Source: Bacilli bacterium (lineage in GTDB: Bacteria > Bacillota_I > Bacilli_A > RFN20 > CAG-826). Taken from it: 64,000 bases of DNA. The stretch is from the NCBI GenBank assembly GCA_017447165.1, contig JAFSOD010000004.1, positions 1 through 64,000 of the forward strand, in the 5' to 3' direction. Each line of letters begins with the position of its first letter. Within the stretch, counting starts at the first letter, position 1. The notes beneath the pieces were generated by a model, which was not told the DNA's origin, searched no databases, and saw nothing but the letters and a program-made list of their open reading frames with translations. Positions 17,435 to 24,572 of the stretch are shown here, one piece after another. Position numbers and translations under genes: made by a program.

Positions 17435-18823
17435 TTAGGCACTTTGCTTTGAAGAAATCTTTCTAAAGAAGCATATGACCAAAATAATTCCGATTATCAA
17501 GGACAGCACATCGCTGATGGGAGCGGCCCATAGCATGGAAACAACCCCGTCGCTTTCTCCTCCAATAGCGGAGCCGATAATTAAGCTAGGAATAAGTAAA
17601 ACGATATCTCTACCTAAGGCAATAATAATCGCGGTAAATGGTCTTTCGATTGATTGAAAAAATATTGCCATTGCTTTAGTTAAACATGTAAATAAAATTA
17701 ACATTAAATAAATTCTAAAAGCATAGCAAGCGTATTCAATATAGAGATCCCCGCCATCACTTCCGAATAATTGAATGATATATTGAGGAATTGCTTCCAC
17801 TAAAACAGTAGCAACTATTCCAATAATGACATCGACAATCATAATTAATTTGAAAGTTTCTTTAACACGGTGATAATTTTTAGCGCCATAGTTATAGCCT
17901 AAGATTGGTTGCCCTCCAATGGCGACACCAACAGCGATTGAAATGATAATACCGAACACTTTAAAAACAATACCAATAACGGCGACAGGAATATCCGCTC
18001 CATAGATGCTTGTAGATCCGTATTTAGAAAGAAGAATATTAGTAACAATCGATAAAACAACTGTTGAGATATTTGTTAAAAATGAGGATAAGCCCATTTG
18101 TGAGGCCTTACCTAATAAAGAGAAATTTGGTTTAAAACTATAAAGTTTTAATTTGAATGTCTTATAACCTTTTATAAAATAAACAAGCATAAAAACGAAA
18201 CAAGATAATTGACCGATGACTGTGGCTAAAGCCGCACCAACCATTCCCATTTTAAAAGCAAAAATAAATAATGGATCTAAAGCGATATTAACAAAACAAC
18301 CTGTTAAAGTAGCAATCATGGAGTATTTTGGAGAACCATCCGCTCTAACAACGCTCACTAACATTGTGGCGATTAAATAAAAAGGAATACCTGGTAAAAG
18401 GGTGTACAAATATGTTTTAGCGTATGTAAGAGTTTGACCACTAGCGCCAAAGGCAGTTAATATTGGCTCCGCTAAAAACCCACAAATAATCACGATAATT
18501 AAGCCCATTAATAAACTAGCAATTAAACAGGTTCCGATAGCGTTATTAACCTTTGATGTATCTTTTTTGCCTTGTGCAATACTCATATATGCCGCACATC
18601 CATCACCCCACATTAACGCAAAAGCCAATACGATGATGGTGATTGGATAAACAATTGATGTCGCAGCATTACCAAAATAACCTAGTTCACTATTGCCAAT
18701 AAATAGTTGGTCAACGATGTTATACAAAGCACCAATAACCATTGATAAAATGCATGGAAGAGAAAATTTTAAAAGCAATTTACCAATCTTTTCTTTTCCT
18801 AAAAATGCGTTTACTTCATCCAT
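17435..18823 (-). CDS. MATE-family multidrug efflux protein (copy 2)
   Basis: A 462-residue, 12-helix exporter of the MATE superfamily: ...IGKLLLKFSLPCILSMVIGAL with NIVDQLFIGN in helix 1, and the conserved GVAIGGQPILGYNYGAKNY loop typical of the MepA-like branch. MepA-type MATEs export biocides and fluoroquinolones. ATG 18823 (MDEVNAFLG) was chosen because GGAGG lies 8 nt upstream; a TTG at 18838 would overlap that site. It belongs to a different branch from MATE copy 1, so this is not a recent duplication although the leaders resemble each other. Confidence 0.92.
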   Translation of the reverse strand: MDEVNAFLGKEKIGKLLLKFSLPCILSMVIGALYNIVDQLFIGNSELGYFGNAATSIVYPITIIVLAFALMWGDGCAAYMSIAQGKKDTSKVNNAIGTCLIASLLMGLIIVIICGFLAEPILTAFGASGQTLTYAKTYLYTLLPGIPFYLIATMLVSVVRADGSPKYSMIATLTGCFVNIALDPLFIFAFKMGMVGAALATVIGQLSCFVFMLVYFIKGYKTFKLKLYSFKPNFSLLGKASQMGLSSFLTNISTVVLSIVTNILLSKYGSTSIYGADIPVAVIGIVFKVFGIIISIAVGVAIGGQPILGYNYGAKNYHRVKETFKLIMIVDVIIGIVATVLVEAIPQYIIQLFGSDGGDLYIEYACYAFRIYLMLILFTCLTKAMAIFFQSIERPFTAIIIALGRDIVLLIPSLIIGSAIGGESDGVVSMLWAAPISDVLSLIIGIILVICFFRKISSKQSA

Positions 18824-18980
18824 AAAGAAAACCTCCAAAATAAAAATGTAGCGAATACCACCGTTATCAGATTTACGTGTGATTTCACACTACATGTTTC
18901 GTCGTTTTCCTTTGTGGAACAATATGTATTGCGTACGCGCCTTAAAACGCTCAATTATTATAATTGATTTAAATATTTTT
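18824..18980 (-). promoter_or_regulatory. Promoter and structured leader of MATE copy 2
   Basis: A TATAAT box lies at about 18957-18962 (complement), giving a leader of about 130 nt. It contains a perfect GTGTG-AAAT-CACAC hairpin followed by GTAAATCTGAT, matching the hairpin-GTAAGTCCGAT arrangement before MATE copy 1 (shared pattern ATCRGAYTTACGT read on the plus strand). An AUG-UAG start-stop precedes the hairpin, with AAAGGA about 12 nt upstream. No known riboswitch class was recognised. Confidence 0.4.
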
Positions 18981-19022
18981 TTCTAAGGGTTGTAAAGATT
19001 ATTTGTTATGTTTAATTTTGCA

Positions 19023-19066
19023 TATTAGTCCTTTTCCAAGACACATAACAAGGATTATTTCTCATT
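19023..19066. repeat. 39-bp repeat, copy 2 (upstream of MATE copy 2)
   Basis: Exact 39-bp copy (19023-19061) of 17366-17404, in the same orientation and 200 bp upstream of MATE copy 2. The flanking sequences differ, so the unit itself is conserved. Confidence 0.8.
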
Positions 19067-19108
19067 GAATTAATTGTTATTAAATGCGCTATTAAGTAAT
19101 GATTTAGA

Positions 19109-19250
19109 CCTATATGGAAACACATACTATTTCACCATAGGTTTATCTGTTTCATCATAGGGGATATGTGTTTCACCATAGGTTTTTCAAATAATAGAAA
19201 TTTTACCATGATTTTAAGGTGTCGTTATAACCACTGCCTATATTGAAACA
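19109..19250. repeat. Cluster of TTTCACCATAGG iterons in both orientations, probable IS-end remnant
   Basis: TTTCACCATAGG at 19130, TTTCATCATAGG at 19150 and TTTCACCATAGG at 19171 are spaced 20-21 bp. Inverted copies lie at 19109-19126 (CCTATATGGAAACACATA) and 19237-19250 (CCTATATTGAAACA). The outer copies face the inner ones, like two ends of an IS21-type element brought together with the coding part lost. The 280-bp gap 19062-19339 holds nothing else. Confidence 0.5.
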
Positions 19251-19339
19251 GTTAAAAATAAAGAAAAAAATGAGCATTTAAGCCCATTTTCAGCAACAAC
19301 CCTCTATCTGTACTTTGTATCAAAGTAATAATACTTAGG

Positions 19340-19413
19340 TGGCAGGGGTAGTAGGAATCGAACCCACATTAACGGTTTTGGAGACCGGAGTACTGCCTTT
19401 GTACGATACCCCT
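19340..19413 (-). tRNA. trnW: tRNA-Trp (CCA)
   Basis: A cloverleaf from 19413 down to 19340 with acceptor AGGGGTA/TACCCCT, anticodon loop CTCCAAA (anticodon CCA, reads UGG), T-loop GGTTCGATTCC and encoded CCA end. It reads only UGG, consistent with TGA being a stop in this organism. Confidence 0.93.
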
Positions 19414-19444
19414 ATTAAGCAGGTGAATGCTCACCGCTTAAAGA

Positions 19445-19867
19445 TTATAAACTACGAAGAACGCTATTTACAAGAGACATATCAACTTGACCAGCATAAT
19501 TCATCTTAAAATGTTTCATCACGCTAGGAACGCTCTTGTCTTCTAAGGAGTTAATAATCTTTCTAATCTCTTCTTCACTAAGTTGTTTAGGAAGATAAGA
19601 AGAAATCACTTCCATTTGTTTAGAGACGCTATCTGCTCTTTCTAAGTTATTAACTTTTAAATAACCAGCTTTTTCATCTTCAAGTTCTTTAAGAACTTTT
19701 TGGATAATTGATAAGAGTTCTTTGTCTCCAATTTCCTTGCCTTGGCTTTTAAGTTCCACTTCTTGAAGTTTGTACTTAGTTAAGACAATGGAGAGAACCG
19801 CTCTAGAGGTTTGATCTCTATCTTTCATTGCTTGGATATTCGCGGCTTTGATTTTATCAATAAGCAT
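19445..19867 (-). CDS. yqeY: GatB/YqeY domain protein
   Basis: A 140-residue helical cytoplasmic protein of the YqeY family, related to the C-terminal tRNA-contacting domain of GatB/GatE in the Asp/Glu-tRNA amidotransferase. Family features are an N-terminal MLIDKIKAANIQAMKD.RD block with R.VLS.VLTKYKL.E, a central ELEDEKAGYLK, and the S-YLP-KQLSEEEI motif. The free-standing YqeY function is not settled. It lies between tRNA-Lys and tRNA-Trp on the same strand, and the three could form one transcript. Start 19867 has AGGAGG 6 nt upstream. Confidence 0.9.
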   Translation of the reverse strand: MLIDKIKAANIQAMKDRDQTSRAVLSIVLTKYKLQEVELKSQGKEIGDKELLSIIQKVLKELEDEKAGYLKVNNLERADSVSKQMEVISSYLPKQLSEEEIRKIINSLEDKSVPSVMKHFKMNYAGQVDMSLVNSVLRSL

Positions 19868-19927
19868 AAGTAATTTCCTCCTATTCGAGATTTAAAGCCC
19901 CGATTTCTCGAGGCTCTATTTTATAAC

Positions 19928-20003
19928 TGGTGATCCCTAAAGGATTCGAACCTTTGACCCACTGATTAAGAGTCAGTTGCTCTACCAGCTGAGCTAAGGG
20001 ACC
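19928..20003 (-). tRNA. trnK: tRNA-Lys (CTT)
   Basis: A cloverleaf from 20003 to 19928: acceptor GGTCCCT/AGGGATC, D-arm TTAGCTCAGCTGGTAGAGCA, anticodon loop CTCTTAA (CTT, reads AAG), T-arm AAAGGTTCGAATCCTTT, encoded CCA. Confidence 0.95.
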
Positions 20004-20046
20004 AACTAGCGAAATAAATGATATATTATTTGATTATTCAAATCAA

Positions 20047-20078
20047 GCAAAAAACCGACTACTTTAATATAGCTGGTT
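20047..20078 (-). terminator. Terminator of the P-type ATPase gene
   Basis: AACCAGCTA/TAGTCGGTT stem (one mismatch, one G-U; 20053-20078) followed by TTTTTT-GC on the minus strand, 16 nt after the stop at 20094. Confidence 0.6.
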
Positions 20079-20093
20079 ATTTATAAATAAATA

Positions 20094-22844
20094 TTACTTC
20101 TTATGTTTTCTAATGATGTGCTTAATTAACACTTCAATTTCATGAGCTAGAAGTGGGACAAACGCTGCTCCTGCGGTAATTAACCATTCTTGCCACCCAA
20201 GGGAGGAAGTCTTAAATACATCTTGAACACCAGGAGTTAAAACCACAAAGAACTGTAACCCTACCCCAAGAACAAAAGCCAATAACATCATCCAGTTTTT
20301 GTTCTTGAAGACATGGAACGCGCTATGTTCGGTACTACTCATACAAACCATGTGGATTAGTTCAGCAAATCCCAAAGCTGTAAAGGCCATGGTTTGCGCT
20401 TGAAGTAAAACATCTGGTCTAAGTTCTTTGATGTGTGCGGTTGAATTATAATCAGTAATGCCATTAATCCAGAATGCACTAAAATAAGCAACTATAACCG
20501 CAATAGTAATAAACGCACCATGCATTAAAGTATCCCTAAGTCCACCATGAGCAAATATTGTCTCATTAGGATTACGTGGTTTTTCTTCCATGATTCCTTT
20601 ATCTTTAGGATCCATGCCTAAAGCAATAGCAGGAAGAGAATCAGTAATTAAGTTAATCCATAACAAGTGAATAGCAATAAATGGAGTTTCAAATCCAATT
20701 AAGATGATAAAGAACATTACTAATACTTCAGCAATATTACTGGAGAGCAAGAAAATAATAGTTTTTTTAATATTGGTAAAGATTCCTCTGCCCTCTTCAA
20801 CTGCCTTTTCAATAGAAGCAAAGTTATCATCTGCAAGGACCATATCTGCAGCACCTTTTGCGACATCAGTGCCAGTAATGCCCATAGCAATTCCAATATC
20901 TGCTGCCTTCAAACTTGGGGCGTCATTAACACCGTCTCCGGTCATCGCACAAATATGTCCGTTTGCTTTAAATGCTTTAACAATTGCTACCTTATTTTCA
21001 GGTGATACTCTAGCGAAAACTCTAACGGTTTCAACGAGGTTTTGCAGCTCTTTTTCACTTAAACCATCAATTTCTTTGCCCATAACACATTCAGAAATAT
21101 CTTCGGCAATTCCCAGCTCTTTAGCGATTGCGAACGCTGTATCTTTATGGTCGCCAGTAATCATAATTGTGGTAATACCAGCGCTCTTAAATTTGCTAAC
21201 TGCAGGTTTAGCTTCTGGTCTAGCAGGGTCAATCATCGCTACTAAACCAACAAAGACTAATTCTTTCTCATCAATCGCATCCTTTTTACTATAACTTAAA
21301 GCAAGAACGCGTAAGGCTTTTAATGAGAATTCTCTATTAACTTCATAAATTCTATCAATATCTTTTTGTGTGATTTTTCTTTCCTTACCATTTTCTAAGA
21401 TATAGGAAGTATTAGCTAAAATTGAGTCTAACGCTCCTTTGGTAAAGATGATGTTTTCATTATCCCAAGTATGTTTGGTAGACATCATCTTTCTCACAGA
21501 ATCAAATGGAAGTTCATCCACTCTTGGGTGCTTTGTTTCTAATTCTTTCTTATGCAAATCAAAGTCATTAGCGAATACTACTAAAGCGATTTCTGTAGGA
21601 TCTCCATATAACCCTTCATCTACTGTCGCGTTAGAACATAAGGACATACCTTTAGCAAGCAACTCTAAATCTTTATTTTCATGGTCTTTTTTAAAGTCTT
21701 CTCTTTTATAGAACTTATCATCAACATAAGCTTCTAAAACGGTCATCTTATTTTGAGTTAAGGTCCCGGTTTTATCACTACAAACAACTGAAACAGCACC
21801 TAAAGTTTCTACGGATGGTAATTTCTTAACAATCGTGTTCACCTTCACCATTCTTTGAACACCGATAGATAAAACAATGGTAACAACCGCAGCTAAACCT
21901 TCTGGAATTGCCGCAACCGCTAAAGCAATAGAATCAAGTACTGCCTCAATCCAGTGGTTGACATCATTAGCATTACCTCTAACACACATCCAAATGATTA
22001 AAACCACTAAAACCGCAACAACAATAGCGCCTGTTAAAATACCTAAGAATTTAGATAATTTATTCAATACTTTTTGAAGTGGAGTATCTTCCACTTCTTC
22101 TTCATCTAAGGCTTTAGCAATCTTACCGATTTCAGTATTCATACCGGTAGCCACAACAATACCTTTGCCTCTACCATAACTAACTGGAGTAGACATATAG
22201 GCCATATTGACACGGTCACCGATAGCGACATTATCACTAAAAATGATAGATGAATCTTTTTCTACTGGTACACTTTCACCAGTTAAAGATGATTCATCAC
22301 ACTTTAAATTGATGGCTTCAATTAATCTTAAATCAGCCCCTATTGTGTCGCCTTCTTCTAAGATGACAATATCGCCAATCACTAATTCAGAAGATTTAAT
22401 TTTAAATCTCTTGCCGTCTCTAATAACTGTAGATTCCGGGGAAGATAATTGCTTTAAAGCTTCTAATGAAGTTTGAGCTTTGATCTCTTGAACAGTGCCA
22501 ATAATAGAGTTAAGAATAATAACCGCCAAAATAATAATGATATCTGGCCAATCACCAACATTTAGAAAATCAAATGAACCATGTTTTATAGTTTCGTAAA
22601 TAGAAATTCCTAAAGTAATAGCAACTGCAGCAAAAAGAACATAGATCATTGGATTGGCCATTTGTTCAAAGAAAATACGAATCCAAGATTTCTTTTTCTT
22701 CTCTTCTAATTTATTAGGACCATATTTCTCTAATCTAGCTTTAGCCTCAGCTTCAGATAATCCTTTTTCTTCATCTGACAATAAAAAAGAAACGGTCTCC
22801 TTATTGGTTTTCGTTTCAAATTGTGTGTTTTTAAAATCTTCCAT
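20094..22844 (-). CDS. P-type cation ATPase (P2A; Ca2+/Mn2+ exporter)
   Basis: A 916-residue inner-membrane ATPase with the complete SERCA-like layout: N-terminal cation-ATPase domain, actuator TGES, phosphorylation loop CSDKTGTLTQNK, TGDHKDTAF, GDGVNDAP hinge and C-terminal helices 5-10. PEGL in helix 4 and N..D in helix 6 fit calcium/manganese transport. It sits behind a yybP-ykoY (Mn2+) riboswitch, and in Lactococcus the riboswitch-controlled P2A ATPase YoaB exports manganese. Mn2+ efflux is therefore the most likely role, with Ca2+ export possible. ATG 22844 has GGAGG 5 nt upstream; an earlier frame start at 22865 would lie inside the riboswitch expression platform. Confidence 0.93.
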   Translation of the reverse strand: MEDFKNTQFETKTNKETVSFLLSDEEKGLSEAEAKARLEKYGPNKLEEKKKKSWIRIFFEQMANPMIYVLFAAVAITLGISIYETIKHGSFDFLNVGDWPDIIIILAVIILNSIIGTVQEIKAQTSLEALKQLSSPESTVIRDGKRFKIKSSELVIGDIVILEEGDTIGADLRLIEAINLKCDESSLTGESVPVEKDSSIIFSDNVAIGDRVNMAYMSTPVSYGRGKGIVVATGMNTEIGKIAKALDEEEVEDTPLQKVLNKLSKFLGILTGAIVVAVLVVLIIWMCVRGNANDVNHWIEAVLDSIALAVAAIPEGLAAVVTIVLSIGVQRMVKVNTIVKKLPSVETLGAVSVVCSDKTGTLTQNKMTVLEAYVDDKFYKREDFKKDHENKDLELLAKGMSLCSNATVDEGLYGDPTEIALVVFANDFDLHKKELETKHPRVDELPFDSVRKMMSTKHTWDNENIIFTKGALDSILANTSYILENGKERKITQKDIDRIYEVNREFSLKALRVLALSYSKKDAIDEKELVFVGLVAMIDPARPEAKPAVSKFKSAGITTIMITGDHKDTAFAIAKELGIAEDISECVMGKEIDGLSEKELQNLVETVRVFARVSPENKVAIVKAFKANGHICAMTGDGVNDAPSLKAADIGIAMGITGTDVAKGAADMVLADDNFASIEKAVEEGRGIFTNIKKTIIFLLSSNIAEVLVMFFIILIGFETPFIAIHLLWINLITDSLPAIALGMDPKDKGIMEEKPRNPNETIFAHGGLRDTLMHGAFITIAVIVAYFSAFWINGITDYNSTAHIKELRPDVLLQAQTMAFTALGFAELIHMVCMSSTEHSAFHVFKNKNWMMLLAFVLGVGLQFFVVLTPGVQDVFKTSSLGWQEWLITAGAAFVPLLAHEIEVLIKHIIRKHKK

Positions 22845-22867
22845 AAGCCCTCCGAAAAAATACATTT

Positions 22868-22958
22868 TCTCAAAGGTCTTGTTCCTAAGCGGTCTATGAT
22901 CCGGACTAGATATCTAGTCGTGTTGACGAATTCATAGATTTACTACTCCCCTATTGGA
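22868..22958 (-). ncRNA. yybP-ykoY manganese riboswitch
   Basis: On the minus strand the leader begins AAUAGGGGAGUAG, has a stem leading into GUCAACACG, a second stem ending CUAGUCCGGAUCAUAG, and closes with GGAACAAGACCUUUGAGAAA. These are the conserved blocks of the yybP-ykoY aptamer, whose two loops bind Mn2+. No strong terminator is visible between the aptamer and GGAGGG, so control may be at translation initiation. High Mn2+ should switch on the ATPase gene. Confidence 0.85.
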
Positions 22959-22988
22959 ATATAATTTATTGTATCAAATTATTAATAA

Positions 22989-23924
22989 CTAAGAAATACG
23001 ATTTATTCTATTGCATAATTCAATTATAAACTTATCTTTATAATCGGCATCAAGCAAACTATTTTCAATCATTTCAATAAAAGTGTCTTTAAACGAAATT
23101 GTATAAGCAATAATTTTCTTGCAAGCATTTTCTGGTAGTCCGATATTTAAACCAAATTTGATAAAGTCCTTCTTGGTTATATTTCTTTTTTTACCATTTA
23201 CAGTCAAAGCAGTTTCATCTTTATCATCTGGAAAAACAATATTCACAGGCAATAAGTCATAAGCAGGTGAAAAGTATATTTCATCGCTTTCTACAAGGCT
23301 GAAATTCTTAAGATGCATATCCGAGTTGCAAGAAATAAAATTAAAGATAATTAAAGTGAAATAATCGGCCAAATCTTTACTAGGTTTTGAAGTAAATTGT
23401 TCTATTATTTTGCCTCCTTTTTCATAAGAGCCAACATATTTATATTCAGATGGTTTATCAGATAATTGACAAAAGTCTTCAACGTGTATTTTATCTTTGC
23501 CAGAGCGATCAAACCTTTTAGTAATATATGCATATGTACCATCCTTTAAGATAAGCAATCCGTGCTCAGGGGTCTTAATGCCAATAACGTTCGCCATCGA
23601 CATAACGAGTTGTTCAGCACGCGCATAATTAGTTAAACCAATACCTTCTGGCTTTAAAATATATCCTAAAGGATAATCAAAAATAGTTAATTTTTTGCCA
23701 TCTCTAGAAAGTCCTAAGGATAATTTTTGTTGAACACCAGTGACACTTTCTCCTGATTTCAACATCTCTTGTGCTTTTTCGTTTAAATCGTTTTTAATTG
23801 AATCAATATCAATTTCAGGTAAAAAGGAGTGGCCAAAAAATTTTTTTATACATTTTGTATGCCATGTAGAAATATTGTCAGTTTCTAATGGCTTTTCACA
23901 ATATAAGCATTGATTGACCTTCAT
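22989..23924 (-). CDS. hipT: HipT-like kinase toxin of a split HipBST system
   Basis: A 311-residue HipA-fold Ser/Thr kinase without the N-terminal subdomain 1 found in HipA. It begins with a small zinc-ribbon-like segment (CLYC...WHTKC, residues 6-25), continues with the Gly/Ser loop SGESVTGVQQKLS (57-69; S60/T62 correspond to the autophosphorylated S-x-S of HipT), ITKRFDR, the catalytic NSDMHLKN and the metal-binding SPAYDLLPV. E. coli HipA phosphorylates Glu-tRNA synthetase and HipT phosphorylates Trp-tRNA synthetase; the target here is unknown. The ATG overlaps the stop of the preceding gene by one base (TAATG), so this is a genuine separate gene and not a frameshift. Confidence 0.9.
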   Translation of the reverse strand: MKVNQCLYCEKPLETDNISTWHTKCIKKFFGHSFLPEIDIDSIKNDLNEKAQEMLKSGESVTGVQQKLSLGLSRDGKKLTIFDYPLGYILKPEGIGLTNYARAEQLVMSMANVIGIKTPEHGLLILKDGTYAYITKRFDRSGKDKIHVEDFCQLSDKPSEYKYVGSYEKGGKIIEQFTSKPSKDLADYFTLIIFNFISCNSDMHLKNFSLVESDEIYFSPAYDLLPVNIVFPDDKDETALTVNGKKRNITKKDFIKFGLNIGLPENACKKIIAYTISFKDTFIEMIENSLLDADYKDKFIIELCNRINRIS

Positions 23925-24256
23925 TATAATTTACTCCTTCTAATAGAAACCGCTCCTACACAATCTTCACAAGTCAAAAGAAGCAATTTAAATCTATCGC
24001 GAGTCTTGAGATCATATTGTTCTAAAGCGATTTTTAATAGCCAACCTTCAGGAATTAGTCCATCAAAAAAAGGAAATAAAATTTTTGAATGATATTCTTT
24101 ATTGCTTAAAGGAAGAGTAAGTGAAATAGGCTTATTGTTAGACAAAAGATATTGTTCATCATATTGAAAAACATAGCCCTCATTATCCTCATAAATTATC
24201 CCAGCTAATAGATTGTTATAATAAACAAAACCAATTTTTAAATCTAATTCATCCAT
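23924..24256 (-). CDS. hipS: HipS-like small protein (HipA N-terminal subdomain), probable antitoxin
   Basis: A 110-residue protein corresponding to the N-terminal subdomain of HipA (couple_hipA): GFVYYNNLLAGIIYEDNEGY, SLTLPLSNKEYH and FFDGLIPEGWLL. In the enteropathogenic E. coli HipBST system the equivalent HipS protein, rather than HipB, neutralises the HipT kinase. It is placed between hipB (2-nt gap) and hipT (1-nt overlap), the same gene order as in the described system. No clear ribosome-binding site, consistent with translational coupling. Confidence 0.87.
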   Translation of the reverse strand: MDELDLKIGFVYYNNLLAGIIYEDNEGYVFQYDEQYLLSNNKPISLTLPLSNKEYHSKILFPFFDGLIPEGWLLKIALEQYDLKTRDRFKLLLLTCEDCVGAVSIRRSKL

Positions 24257-24258
24257 GG

Positions 24259-24468
24259 TTATTTATGTTCAGTAACAGAAAGAGTCGCACCAAAATAATT
24301 AAGAGCAACAAGTACTTTATCCATTCTTAAAGTGTCTTTGCCTTGTTCTAATTCGCGAACAAAGCGAAGTCCAAGTCCGGTTTTAATAGCAAAACTTTCT
24401 TGTGTAATACCATATTTTTTTCTTTGAGTTTTAATAAACTGAGAAATATTGTTATTCTTGTTCCACAT
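24259..24468 (-). CDS. hipB: HipB-like Xre-family DNA-binding protein
   Basis: A 69-residue helix-turn-helix protein (IKTQRKKYGITQESFAIKTG, LRFVRELEQGK) with the Xre fold, first gene of the hipB-hipS-hipT operon. HipB proteins bind operators at their own promoter and repress it, and in HipBST augment neutralisation by HipS. Three copies of ATTATACCC/GGGTATAAT lie upstream, one directly abutting the start codon and one overlapping the -10 box. Confidence 0.88.
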   Translation of the reverse strand: MWNKNNNISQFIKTQRKKYGITQESFAIKTGLGLRFVRELEQGKDTLRMDKVLVALNYFGATLSVTEHK

Positions 24469-24572
24469 ATTATACCCTTTCTGGTGTAATCAATTTGCAT
24501 TTCAATAATATTATACCCGATTGGTTATATTTTGCAAATAAATAAAAACAATTAATACCGAAAGGGTATAAT
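24469..24572 (-). promoter_or_regulatory. hipBST promoter with three GGGTATAAT operator half-sites
   Basis: Promoter on the minus strand: TTGCAA (complement of 24532-24537), 16 nt, TATAAT (complement of 24510-24515). The nine bases GGGTATAAT occur at 24510-24518 (containing the -10 box), at 24469-24477 (next to the start codon), and inverted at 24564-24572 upstream. HipB binding to these sites is inferred; it would cover the -10 box and the translation start. Confidence 0.6.

Noticed and set aside
17217-18980. Known riboswitch classes (TPP, guanidine, yybP-ykoY, preQ1) before the MATE genes.
   Set aside because: Isolated short matches exist (CTGAT, GAGTAG) but no class has its full set of conserved blocks there, unlike the clear yybP-ykoY case at 22868-22958.
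17366-19061. Recent tandem duplication of a MATE gene explaining the repeated 39-bp element.
   Set aside because: The two proteins are only distantly similar and belong to different MATE branches; the exact repeat is limited to about 40 bp.
19109-19250. CRISPR array.
   Set aside because: Repeats are only 12 bp with 8-9-bp gaps and occur in both orientations; no cas genes in the window.
22989-24256. hipA broken by a frameshift.
   Set aside because: The two parts meet at a precise TAATG junction, the second has its own zinc-ribbon-like N-terminus, and order and sizes match the described HipB-HipS-HipT system.
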